From positions 1 through 9,132 of the forward strand of contig JADDPY010000684.1 in the NCBI GenBank assembly GCA_016781635.1: DNA of 9,132 bases, given 5' to 3'. Both the position numbers and the translations under genes were made by a program. Positions 1 to 6,389 of this stretch are shown in pieces (within the stretch, counting starts at the first letter, position 1; each line of letters starts with the position of its first letter). This stretch comes from Rubrobacter sp. (GTDB lineage: Bacteria; Actinomycetota; Rubrobacteria; Rubrobacterales; Rubrobacteraceae). The notes beneath the pieces are model-generated. The model made no database searches and was not told the DNA's origin. It worked only from the letters and a program-made list of their open reading frames with translations.

Positions 1-2
1 GC

Positions 3-59
3 CTGCGGCCCCCCGAGATGCCACCGTCCGGAGGCTTCGCGGCCGGGCAGCTCCGGTAG
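3..59 (+). CDS. Possible 3' end of an upstream gene (partial)
   Basis: From base 3 this frame is open for 18 codons to a TAG stop at 57-59, and 16 of the 18 codons end in G or C. That bias is stronger than in the other two plus frames over the same bases, as expected of real coding sequence in a genome this rich in GC. The tail reads LRPPEMPPSGGFAAGQLR, with no recognisable domain. The following 60-176 stretch shows no clear gene, terminator or strong promoter. A minus-strand frame that stays open to the left edge has weaker codon bias. With so few codons this is only a suggestion. Confidence 0.3.
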   Translation: MRPPEMPPSGGFAAGQLR

Positions 60-164
60 AACGCGCGCCGGACCTCGTCGGTATGCTCGTGCCTTCGTGC
101 TCGCTACGGGCATGGTCACATCTCTGGCGTAGTACTCTTTCGTGCTGTGAGACCCGCGAAGGAC

Positions 165-170
165 AAGAGG
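165..170 (+). promoter_or_regulatory. Ribosome binding site deciding the GTG start at 177
   Basis: AAGAGG lies 6 nt before GTG 177 and matches the Shine-Dalgarno consensus AGGAGG at five of six positions. The longer in-frame alternative, GTG 147, is preceded by a pyrimidine-rich stretch with no such match. The shorter start is therefore preferred. Confidence 0.5.
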
Positions 171-176
171 TTGGGC

Positions 177-1850
177 GTGGACAAGGAGACCGGGTTCCTC
201 GCGAGGAACGGCGCTGCGTTGCTCGGCGCGGGGGTGGGCCTCTTCGTCTTCCTCCTCTACCTGAGCACCCTCGCCCCGACGGTCCTGTACTACGACTACC
301 CGGAGCTCTTCGACCCGGCGATGCTGCAGGCCGAGGTCGCCGTGCTCGGCATCGGGCACCCGAGCGGTTACCCGACCTACATGATGCTGACCCATCTCTT
401 CACCTACCTGCCGTTCGGGGACGCCGCTTACGGCGTCAACCTCGCCTCGGCCGTCTACGGAACATGCGCCGTGGTCGTGATCTACGGGGTGGCGCTACGG
501 TTGAGCGGCCACATCGTGGCCGCCGCGGTCGGCGCTCTGGCGCTGGGGGTGAGCCCGCTCTTCTGGGGCCAGGCGATTATCGCCGAGGTCTACACGCTGA
601 ACGCGCTCTTCATCGCGGTCGTCATCTCCGTCCTCCTGCTCTGGAGGGACCGCGGGAACGACCGCTACGGGCTACTCGCCGCCTTCCTCATGGGCCTCTC
701 GCTTACCCACCACCTGACGAGCGGGTTGCTGATCCCAGCAGGTCTCGCCTTCGTGTTCGTCGTCGATCGGAAAAAGTTCCGGCAGACGAAACTTCTGCTA
801 AAGGGCCTCGGGCTCTTCATCGTGGGGCTCCTCCCCTACCTCTACTTGCCTATCAGGGCCGCGATGGAGGCGCCTTTGAACGAGGCCGACCCTTCGAGCC
901 CGGGCCGCTTCCTGCTCCTCGTCACGGGAGGAAGCTACCTCCTCAAGCTCCTCACCGACCTCGAGACGGGGGCCGCCCCGGGCTCCGACGAGGTACCCTC
1001 CCGCTCACAGCCCATCCTTCAGGATGTCGCCGACCGGCTCACGATCTACGCTGACTACCTGTACGGGCAGTTTCCCCTGCTGCTCATGCTCGCAGGTCTG
1101 CTAGGAGCACTCTGTCTCGCACACACCGACCGCCCGGCGGCGCTGCTGCTGGGCATCGCCTTTTTCGGCTGGCTCGTCCATGCCCTCACGTACGGGGTGG
1201 AGGACTACTACGTCTTCCTCATCCCGGCGTACGTGATCCTGAGCCTCTTCGTGGCCGTGGGCGTGGGCGTGGTCCTCCGGAGAGCGGAAGCCCTGATAGG
1301 GCATCTCGCCGAAAACCCGCTCCCAAAGGCAGCGCTGGTACTCGTGCTCTCCCTGCTGGCGCTCGCGGTTCCCCTGTTCGGGGTGCGGGAGAGCTACGCC
1401 CTGGAAGATCGGAGCGACGAGAACTTCGGAAGACAGACGATCGAGTCCGTGGCGGAGAGCGTGGCACCCAATGCCACGGTCTTGCACCACCGGAGCTCGC
1501 TCTGGTACATGGTCCTCGTCGAGGAACGCCGGCGCGACCTCACGCTCGTGGACCCTTTCAAGACCTCCTGGCTCCGCTACGAAGACGTCGTCTGGCCCGA
1601 CAACCTGAACTCCGCGGAGGCCGCCGAGCGCTACGGCACCGGCGACATAAGCGGGGTCGAGGCCGCGCGACGAGCCGCGGAGAGAGGGCCCGTCTACCTC
1701 CTCGACCACGACGTACTCGGGCAGGTCGTCGGTGAGGACACGTTCCGCGAGGCAGGCTTCGAGACCGTCCCGGTGGACGGGGAGGTAGGGCTCTACGAGC
1801 TCGTCCCGGAGGGCAGCGAGCCTTACGAATCCGGATCGGTTAAAAGATAA
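177..1850 (+). CDS. DUF2723 family membrane glycosyltransferase (POMT-like, GT-C fold)
   Basis: This is a 557-residue polytopic membrane protein. The N-terminal block carries the DUF2723 hallmarks: a first helix at about 14-32, STLAPTV (30-36), an acidic pair around DYPEL (40-44), LGIGHPSGYPTY (57-68) and GVNLASAVYG (86-95). FWGQAIIAEVYTLNA (129-143) follows. About ten hydrophobic segments reach residue 400. A soluble domain (about 410-557) begins with a PNATVLHHRS-type strand that resembles the C-terminal domains of GT-C enzymes. Family members are related to protein O-mannosyltransferases and are thought to use polyprenyl-phosphate sugars outside the membrane. The acceptor here is unknown. 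GTG 177 is chosen for its ribosome binding site; GTG 147 would add ten residues. A second glycosyltransferase follows about 100 nt downstream on the same strand, so both probably serve the same envelope glycosylation. The family call is firm, the substrate is not. Confidence 0.85.
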   Translation: MDKETGFLARNGAALLGAGVGLFVFLLYLSTLAPTVLYYDYPELFDPAMLQAEVAVLGIGHPSGYPTYMMLTHLFTYLPFGDAAYGVNLASAVYGTCAVVVIYGVALRLSGHIVAAAVGALALGVSPLFWGQAIIAEVYTLNALFIAVVISVLLLWRDRGNDRYGLLAAFLMGLSLTHHLTSGLLIPAGLAFVFVVDRKKFRQTKLLLKGLGLFIVGLLPYLYLPIRAAMEAPLNEADPSSPGRFLLLVTGGSYLLKLLTDLETGAAPGSDEVPSRSQPILQDVADRLTIYADYLYGQFPLLLMLAGLLGALCLAHTDRPAALLLGIAFFGWLVHALTYGVEDYYVFLIPAYVILSLFVAVGVGVVLRRAEALIGHLAENPLPKAALVLVLSLLALAVPLFGVRESYALEDRSDENFGRQTIESVAESVAPNATVLHHRSSLWYMVLVEERRRDLTLVDPFKTSWLRYEDVVWPDNLNSAEAAERYGTGDISGVEAARRAAERGPVYLLDHDVLGQVVGEDTFREAGFETVPVDGEVGLYELVPEGSEPYESGSVKR

Positions 1851-1886
1851 CCTGGAGTGGTTGCCTGAAAAGCTTCCGACAAAGAC

Positions 1887-1892
1887 TATAGT
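1887..1892 (+). promoter_or_regulatory. -10-like element before the second glycosyltransferase
   Basis: TATAGT matches TATAAT at five of six positions. The only TTG-type -35 candidate (TTGCCT, 1861-1866) is 20 nt away, which is too far for a standard promoter. A start near 1899 would open the transcript with the stem-loop at 1899-1920. It may give the second glycosyltransferase separate expression. Confidence 0.3.
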
Positions 1893-1898
1893 AATGTA

Positions 1899-1920
1899 CC
1901 CGGGTAGCATCGTACTCGGG
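1899..1920 (+). other. Stem-loop in the intergenic leader
   Basis: CCCGGGTA and TACTCGGG pair over 8 bp, including one G-U wobble, around the 6-nt loop GCATCG. It lies 48 nt after the stop of the DUF2723 gene and 13 nt before the GGAGG of the next gene. No T-run follows, so it is not a classical terminator. It could shield the message end, attenuate, or be incidental. Confidence 0.4.
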
Positions 1921-1951
1921 CAGGCCAACGTTCGGAGGAACAAACAAGACC

Positions 1952-3568
1952 ATGTCCCAGTATGAGCCCATAACGCCGAAGGAGAAGCGGTCTCCGCGCA
2001 CCCGCAAGGCGTTCGTGCTCCTTCTGTTGCTGTTCCTCGCGGCGGCCGTGTATTTTCAGAACAGCTTCGAGGGGGCGCTCTCCCGGGACAACGCCATCTA
2101 CCTCTACAGCGGCCAGCGAATGGCGGAAGGCGTCCCACCCTACGTCAGCATCTTCGACCACAAGGGCCCCCTCGCCCCGATGCTCGTCGGGGTCGGCGTG
2201 GTTCTCAGCCCGTACCTCGGCGCCACGGACATCACCGCCGTGCGCGCCGTCTTCTTCCTTATAGGCTGCCTGGCCGTGGTCGCGACCTACGGGTTGGGTA
2301 GCAGCCTCTTTAAATCGCAGAGGGCGGGGCTCTTCACGGCCCTGACCTTCCTCGGGTTCTTCGGGTTCGCCCGCTACGCCGTCTCATCTCCAGAGGCGAA
2401 GACACCGATGGTGCTCTTCGAGGTCCTGTGTCTCCTGTTCGCCTCCCAGAAGCGGTGGGCCCTCGCGGGTCTGTGCGGCTCCCTGGCAGCCCTCGTCTGG
2501 CAACCCATGGCCGTCTTCTCGCTCGTGGCGATCGTTCTCGCTGTCACGCAGAGAGACGAACCGCGCCTGGGCGCTAGCCTGCGCGCAACAGCGGGGGCCG
2601 GATTGCCCATCGCGGCAACGGGGGCATACTTCTACTTCCAGGGGGCCCTCGACGAGCTGGTGAACGGGAGCATCCTGTTCAACGCCCGCTACCTCGACCG
2701 GGAGCAGCTCCTCTCCACGGCCGAGTTCTTCGCGCCCGTCAAGGCGATCTTCCAGGGCTACGACACGATCCTGGTCCCCATCGTCGTCGGCGTGATGCTG
2801 GTGGCGGTGGTTATAGGCCTCATTACGCTCGGCTCCGTGCATCTCTTGAGAAAGGCCTACAGCGGTCCCTCCGGGCAACCGATGAGAAGGGGCGCCTTCG
2901 CCCCGATCTTCCTCTCCCTCCCCTTCCCCGTCCTCTGGTCGCTCGTGGACTTTCAGGGCTACCCGGACTTCTACGTCTTCATCCCCTACATCGCCGTCGG
3001 CTTTGGCGGGTTCCTGGGTTTCGTCGTCGGACGAATAGGAGCGATGGGCACGCTCCTACCGGGGGGCACGCGGCTCCTCACCGTCGGGCTCTCGTCCACC
3101 CTCATCGCGGTGGCCGTGCTCGGCTCGCTCGTCGTCGTCGACCCGGCTCGCGGCGTCAGCTCCCTGGACACCGAAGAGCGTCCCCCCGGCCCGAACGACC
3201 TCGACTACCAGCGCCAGGCAGCCTCCAAGGTTCAGGAGAGGTTCGGCAAGGACGCCAAGGTCGTCTCCATCGGCGCCCCGCAGCTTCTCGTGCTCCTCCA
3301 CAAGACCAACCCCAACCCCTACGCCTTCATCATACGAGGCATAGACGACCAGATCGCCGTCGAGACCCCCGGCGGGTTCGAGGGCTGGATCGAGAAACTC
3401 GAAGCCTATGATCCCGACGTCATAGCCTTCGGCCGCACCAGCGGCACCCACAGCCCCATGCTCCTCGACTGGCTGGAATCGCGCTACGAAAGGGAGAAGA
3501 TAGGCCCCTGGACCTTGTACGTAAAAGACGACGGGGCCAGCGGGAAGGCGAAACGCCCGGCAGGGTAG
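1952..3568 (+). CDS. GT39/ArnT-like membrane glycosyltransferase
   Basis: This 538-residue protein has a short basic cytosolic N-terminus (1-19) and a first helix at 20-36. The loop after it holds ALSRDNAIYLYSGQRMAEG (42-60), then PPYVSIFDHKGPLAPML (62-78). This matches the GT-C pattern of an acidic residue after helix one followed by a G-x-PY...DHKxP motif, as in ArnT/PMT-like enzymes that take sugars from polyprenyl phosphate. About ten further hydrophobic segments run to residue 396. A soluble alpha/beta C-terminal domain (about 415-527) includes AKVVSIGAP and DPDVIAFGR. The ATG start has GGAGG at 1934-1938 but an unusually long 13-nt spacing, and no better start is in frame. Position after the DUF2723 gene suggests a shared envelope polysaccharide or glycoprotein pathway. 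Sugar and acceptor cannot be read from the sequence. Confidence 0.8.
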   Translation: MSQYEPITPKEKRSPRTRKAFVLLLLLFLAAAVYFQNSFEGALSRDNAIYLYSGQRMAEGVPPYVSIFDHKGPLAPMLVGVGVVLSPYLGATDITAVRAVFFLIGCLAVVATYGLGSSLFKSQRAGLFTALTFLGFFGFARYAVSSPEAKTPMVLFEVLCLLFASQKRWALAGLCGSLAALVWQPMAVFSLVAIVLAVTQRDEPRLGASLRATAGAGLPIAATGAYFYFQGALDELVNGSILFNARYLDREQLLSTAEFFAPVKAIFQGYDTILVPIVVGVMLVAVVIGLITLGSVHLLRKAYSGPSGQPMRRGAFAPIFLSLPFPVLWSLVDFQGYPDFYVFIPYIAVGFGGFLGFVVGRIGAMGTLLPGGTRLLTVGLSSTLIAVAVLGSLVVVDPARGVSSLDTEERPPGPNDLDYQRQAASKVQERFGKDAKVVSIGAPQLLVLLHKTNPNPYAFIIRGIDDQIAVETPGGFEGWIEKLEAYDPDVIAFGRTSGTHSPMLLDWLESRYEREKIGPWTLYVKDDGASGKAKRPAG

Positions 3569-3665
3569 TTTCTTCTTGCCCGAAAATCGTGATGCGAGAC
3601 CAACCAGAACCAGCAGGCGCAACAGACTCGGGGGCCGAAGCCGTAACGCTCCAACCCCTCGTCCT

Positions 3666-3674
3666 TGCTATAAA
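3666..3674 (+). promoter_or_regulatory. Extended -10 promoter motif in a convergent intergenic region
   Basis: TGCTATAAA fits the TG-n-TATAAT extended -10 pattern with one mismatch in the hexamer. There is no good -35, which extended -10 promoters can lack. A start near 3682 would give a transcript made of the small palindrome at 3683-3697 and the long hairpin at 3709-3746, with no open frame of note. It could also be a chance AT-rich patch. Confidence 0.3.
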
Positions 3675-3682
3675 TCGTGGAA

Positions 3683-3697
3683 CGGTGCCCGGCACCG
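3683..3697. repeat. Short GC-rich palindrome
   Basis: CGGTGCCCGGCACCG is an inverted repeat: 7 bp per arm around a central base as DNA, or a 5-bp stem with a 5-nt loop as RNA. It sits 11 nt before the 17-bp hairpin and may belong to the same terminator or structured RNA. Confidence 0.4.
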
Positions 3698-3708
3698 CTA
3701 GTAGATAG

Positions 3709-3746
3709 AGGGAGAGCCCGGGTCCGTAAGGACCCGGGCTCTCCCT
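3709..3746. terminator. Perfect 17-bp hairpin, probable bidirectional terminator
   Basis: Bases 3709-3725 pair without mismatch to 3730-3746 across a 4-nt loop. The loop reads GTAA on the plus strand, a GNRA tetraloop closed by C-G, and TTAC on the minus strand. It lies 22 nt past the stop of the minus-strand Fe-S carrier gene and 140 nt past the stop of the plus-strand glycosyltransferase, between converging genes. Neither side has a clean T-run; the minus-strand exit reads CTATCTACT. Terminators of this kind without a U-tract are proposed in high-GC Gram-positives. The pairing is certain, the role inferred. Confidence 0.75.
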
Positions 3747-3768
3747 GCGCTACGTGCTTGAGTTTAAG

Positions 3769-4110
3769 CTAGCAGGTGAACGAGCTGCCGCAGCCGCAGC
3801 CACCCTGAACGTTCGGGTTGTTGACGGCGAAGCCGGCGCCCATGAGGCCGTCGACGTAGTCGAACTCGGAGCCCATGATGTAGGGGACGCTCATGGCGTC
3901 GATGGCGACCTTGACACCCTTGGTCTCGATGACCTCGTCGTCGTCGTTGATCTCGTCGTCGAAGTAGATCGAGTACTGGAAGCCCGAGCAACCGCCGGGG
4001 CGAACCCCGATGCGCAGCGCGAGGTCTTCCTCACCCTCCTGCTCCATGAGGGTCTTGACCTTCTCTGCCGCGTTATCCGTGATCGCGAGAATTGTCGTCT
4101 TCTGGTCCAT
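3769..4110 (-). CDS. A-type iron-sulfur cluster carrier (HesB/IscA/ErpA family)
   Basis: This 113-residue protein has the full length of the A-type carrier family, which accepts and passes Fe-S clusters to apoproteins in the cytosol. The N-terminus reads ILAITDNAAEKVKTLMEQEG. RIGVRPGGCSGFQY holds the first cysteine ligand (Cys41) and GGCGCGSSF the CxC pair (Cys105, Cys107), so all three conserved ligands are present. A stretch near 51-62 (FDDEINDDDEVIE) is very acidic. The chain ends in an extra cysteine (Cys113), which I do not expect in most members. ATG 4110 is preferred because GGGGG lies 5 nt upstream; TTG 4122 and GTG 4116 are also in frame. The gene has its own promoter and a strong hairpin after its stop, so it appears monocistronic. 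IscA, ErpA and SufA types cannot be separated here, so no symbol is given. Confidence 0.9.
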   Translation of the reverse strand: MDQKTTILAITDNAAEKVKTLMEQEGEEDLALRIGVRPGGCSGFQYSIYFDDEINDDDEVIETKGVKVAIDAMSVPYIMGSEFDYVDGLMGAGFAVNNPNVQGGCGCGSSFTC

Positions 4111-4130
4111 CAGCACCCCCAAGAAATGCT

Positions 4131-4167
4131 GTAGTGTGTTATTTGGTCAAAAGAATTATTACACTAC
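4131..4167. promoter_or_regulatory. Dyad symmetry over the Fe-S carrier promoter, candidate operator
   Basis: GTAGTGT (4131-4137) and ACACTAC (4161-4167) are exact inverted repeats whose centres are 30 bp apart, close to three helical turns. The right arm abuts the -10 hexamer and the left arm lies in the early leader, so a dimeric regulator bound here would cover the transcription start. As an RNA hairpin it would be weak (23-nt loop), which favours a protein site. The regulator is unknown. Confidence 0.4.
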
Positions 4168-4183
4168 CCTATTACCAATTCAA
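4155..4183 (-). promoter_or_regulatory. Promoter of the Fe-S carrier gene
   Basis: Read on the minus strand, TTGAAT (4183-4178, four of six to TTGACA) is followed after exactly 17 nt by AATAAT (4160-4155, five of six to TATAAT). Transcription would start near 4148, about 38 nt before the ATG. The surrounding stretch 4121-4185 is sharply AT-rich against its neighbours. This is the best-formed promoter in the window. Confidence 0.6.
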
Positions 4184-4209
4184 CGGGAACCGCTCCCCGA
4201 GCCGTAACC

Positions 4210-6387
4210 CTACCCCTCGTCACGCCCGCCGCCGGGCCGCGACGACCGGTGACCGAACCTCTTGCCGAGCCATGACCTGCCCGCAAGCATCCCATGCCGC
4301 GCCCGCAAGAGAAGCGAGGCAGGATTGATGGCGGCGAGGGCGCGGCGCCAGAAGGGGATGGTCCCGTACTCACCGAGGGCTTTGCGATAGGTGCGGGCAG
4401 TGTCCGCGCGCGGGTTCTGGGCGTAGAGGCTCTCCGAGTAGGCCCTGGCGAACTCCCGGAAGGGGCCTACCGCGACCCCCACGACCCCTGCGAGGAGCAG
4501 CAGACGCTCGGTCGGGGTGAGGGCCGGCGAGTCGGCGAGGGACGCCCTTCCCGGGGGCAAGGCGTCTCGGAGCCTGCCCGTAAGATCCTGATAAAGCTCC
4601 TCGGGGCCGCCGCGGGCGGCAAGGAGACGTTTCGTGAGGGGCACGGCGGCGAACAGGAGTAAGAGCGTAAGCCCGTAAGGCGCGTAGGCCCATATGGCAG
4701 ATTCCCCTGTGGAGAAGCTCTCGCTGCCGGAGGAGGCTGACTCGGCCGGGGTGCTTTGCTCCTGTTGCTGTCGCTCGCGTTGGGCGGGGCCCTGCGCAAC
4801 GGCTTCGTCGCGGGCGGTAGGAAGCTCGGGGCGGGGAGCGTTCGCCTGCATGGTGGATGGTATCTCGGAGCCAGGCGTCGGCTCGAAGGGGTACCAGCCG
4901 ACGCCTGGGAAGTAGATCTCGACCCACGTGTGCATGTTGTATCCGGTGACGACGTACTCGTTATTGTCGTCCTCCTCACCCGTGGTGGCGCCATAGACGA
5001 CCCGGGAGGGGACGTCGAGCTCGCGCGCGAGGAGGGCCATGGAGGTCGCGAACTGAGTGCAGAAGCCCTCCTTCCCCTCGCCGAGAAATTCCTCTATGGC
5101 CTGGTCGGCCCGGTTGTAATCCACGTCCAGATTGTAGGTGAAGCCGCCATCGTAGATCAGGTACCGCTCTATCGCCCGGGCCTTCTCGTAAGGGGTCGCG
5201 TCCGCAAGGTCGTAGTCGCGCCTTATCTTCTCTGCGGTCTCCGGCAGGACCCCCGGCCGGTCCTCCGGAAGCTGGAGGAACTTCTCCTGAACGTCGTCCG
5301 GGTAACCGCTCCCGGCACCTTCGAGCTGCGCGGCGGTGGGTTGCGGGATCTGCGAGCGCACCCGGTAGGAGAAGCCCCGGGTGAGGGGCGTACCCGTGGA
5401 CCATGAGGCGTCGGTGCTCTGTTGGGCACCCGGGACGGAGACGTCCGTCATACGGTAGCCCCCGAAGAGAAGGTCCGTCTCGGCTTGTAGGACCTCGATG
5501 CGCTGCACCACGGTGCGCGTCGCGACCCCCTCGGCCACCTCCTCGCCGTAGTCCACCCCCGGCTCGGTGGTCGAGGACCAGCGGACGCCGTCGAAGAAGT
5601 CCAGGGTGCCACCGCGCCAGAGGAGGGGCTCGGGGCTTCGAACACGCAGAAGCTCGGCGTCGCGCCCCGTAGTCAGGTAGTCGCCCACGTCCGCCTCGAC
5701 CGCGAGGCGCGAGGTCCCGCCCGTCCCGATCCTGGTCCAGTCCATCGTGGCCGGCCGGATCGCCGCCTCCGCGAACGGCGTGGCGGGGAGCGTGAGCACG
5801 ATCCCGGTTACGAGCAGGCCCGCCACGACCGCGCCGGGCGCCGGCAGGCCCGTACCCTCCCTGGCCGTAACTAGCAGCAGGGCGACGGCGGCGGGCAGAA
5901 AGACCGCGAAGAACGGTCCCACGCCCGCCTCGAACGAGACCGTGCTCATGATACCGATGGTCAACCCGAGTACGGCCACCGAGACCACGGGGCTCCCCTC
6001 ATACAAAGTGGCCGAGGTCGCAAACGAGACTAGAAGGACGATTATCGGCAGGATGATGACGAAAAGCCCCGGGTGGGGATCGTAGGGGATGGGGTTTGCG
6101 TACATAATCCCCATCGCGTTCCAGACGTCGAGCCTGATCTGGCCGACGAGCCTCTCCCACCCCCCGAAGCTCAAAGGCGGCATCCCGTAGACGGCGAGCA
6201 GCGTATAAAGCGCCGCCGCCGGGAGGAGCAGCAAGAACCTCCACGATCCCGCCGACCCGACGAGGGTCGCGACGATCGCCGCCCCCACCACGTAGGCCGT
6301 CGCCCCGCCAACGAACAGCACGGAGAAAGCGGCGCCCGCCGCCAACCCAGCAACGTACAGCGGCGCCCTCATGGTCCACCCACCCAT
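4210..6387 (-). CDS. Membrane-anchored transglutaminase-like protein (DUF3488 / TgpA-like)
   Basis: This 725-residue protein has the TgpA layout. Six or seven N-terminal helices (about 10-200, DUF3488-like) lead to a large extracytoplasmic region (205-565), one helix (567-587) and a cytosolic tail with a divergent DUF4129-like part (about 621-660). The transglutaminase core is at 400-505: the nucleophile region GFCTQFATSM has Cys443, MHTWVEIYF has His486, and the third position is Glu502 in FEPTPG where classical members have Asp. A Gln/Ser/Glu-rich stalk (531-562) links the core to the last helix. The fold covers cysteine peptidases and amide transferases; the substrate is presumably an envelope protein or peptide. 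ATG 6387 begins 2 nt after the DUF58 stop, with a GGGGCGG ribosome binding site in the DUF58 end; ATG 6372 is an alternative. It is the last gene of the moxR-DUF58 operon. Confidence 0.9.
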   Translation of the reverse strand: MGGWTMRAPLYVAGLAAGAAFSVLFVGGATAYVVGAAIVATLVGSAGSWRFLLLLPAAALYTLLAVYGMPPLSFGGWERLVGQIRLDVWNAMGIMYANPIPYDPHPGLFVIILPIIVLLVSFATSATLYEGSPVVSVAVLGLTIGIMSTVSFEAGVGPFFAVFLPAAVALLLVTAREGTGLPAPGAVVAGLLVTGIVLTLPATPFAEAAIRPATMDWTRIGTGGTSRLAVEADVGDYLTTGRDAELLRVRSPEPLLWRGGTLDFFDGVRWSSTTEPGVDYGEEVAEGVATRTVVQRIEVLQAETDLLFGGYRMTDVSVPGAQQSTDASWSTGTPLTRGFSYRVRSQIPQPTAAQLEGAGSGYPDDVQEKFLQLPEDRPGVLPETAEKIRRDYDLADATPYEKARAIERYLIYDGGFTYNLDVDYNRADQAIEEFLGEGKEGFCTQFATSMALLARELDVPSRVVYGATTGEEDDNNEYVVTGYNMHTWVEIYFPGVGWYPFEPTPGSEIPSTMQANAPRPELPTARDEAVAQGPAQRERQQQEQSTPAESASSGSESFSTGESAIWAYAPYGLTLLLLFAAVPLTKRLLAARGGPEELYQDLTGRLRDALPPGRASLADSPALTPTERLLLLAGVVGVAVGPFREFARAYSESLYAQNPRADTARTYRKALGEYGTIPFWRRALAAINPASLLLRARHGMLAGRSWLGKRFGHRSSRPGGGRDEG

Positions 6388-6389
6388 CT

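Noticed and set aside
1..120. Divergent minus-strand gene running off the left edge
   Set aside because: The frame is open, but its codon bias is weaker than the plus-strand frame ending at 59 and it has no convincing ribosome site.
83..1054. A 323-codon plus-strand open frame overlapping the DUF2723 gene
   Set aside because: It is an Arg/Pro-rich shift frame of a GC-rich gene with clear family motifs in the other frame; its protein shows no domain.
1101..2138. A 345-codon minus-strand open frame across both glycosyltransferase genes and their gap
   Set aside because: It lies antisense to real genes and crosses the intergenic leader; long antisense frames are expected at this GC content.
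3600..3750. tRNA or other classical RNA gene
   Set aside because: The hairpins do not form a cloverleaf and there is no acceptor stem or T-loop consensus.
4184..4199. Small hairpin after the transglutaminase stop as operon terminator
   Set aside because: Only a 4-bp continuous stem with a mismatch and no T-run; too weak to claim.
4756..5406. A 216-codon plus-strand open frame antisense to the transglutaminase
   Set aside because: It covers the catalytic core on the opposite strand, where the real frame has family motifs; no ribosome site or domain.
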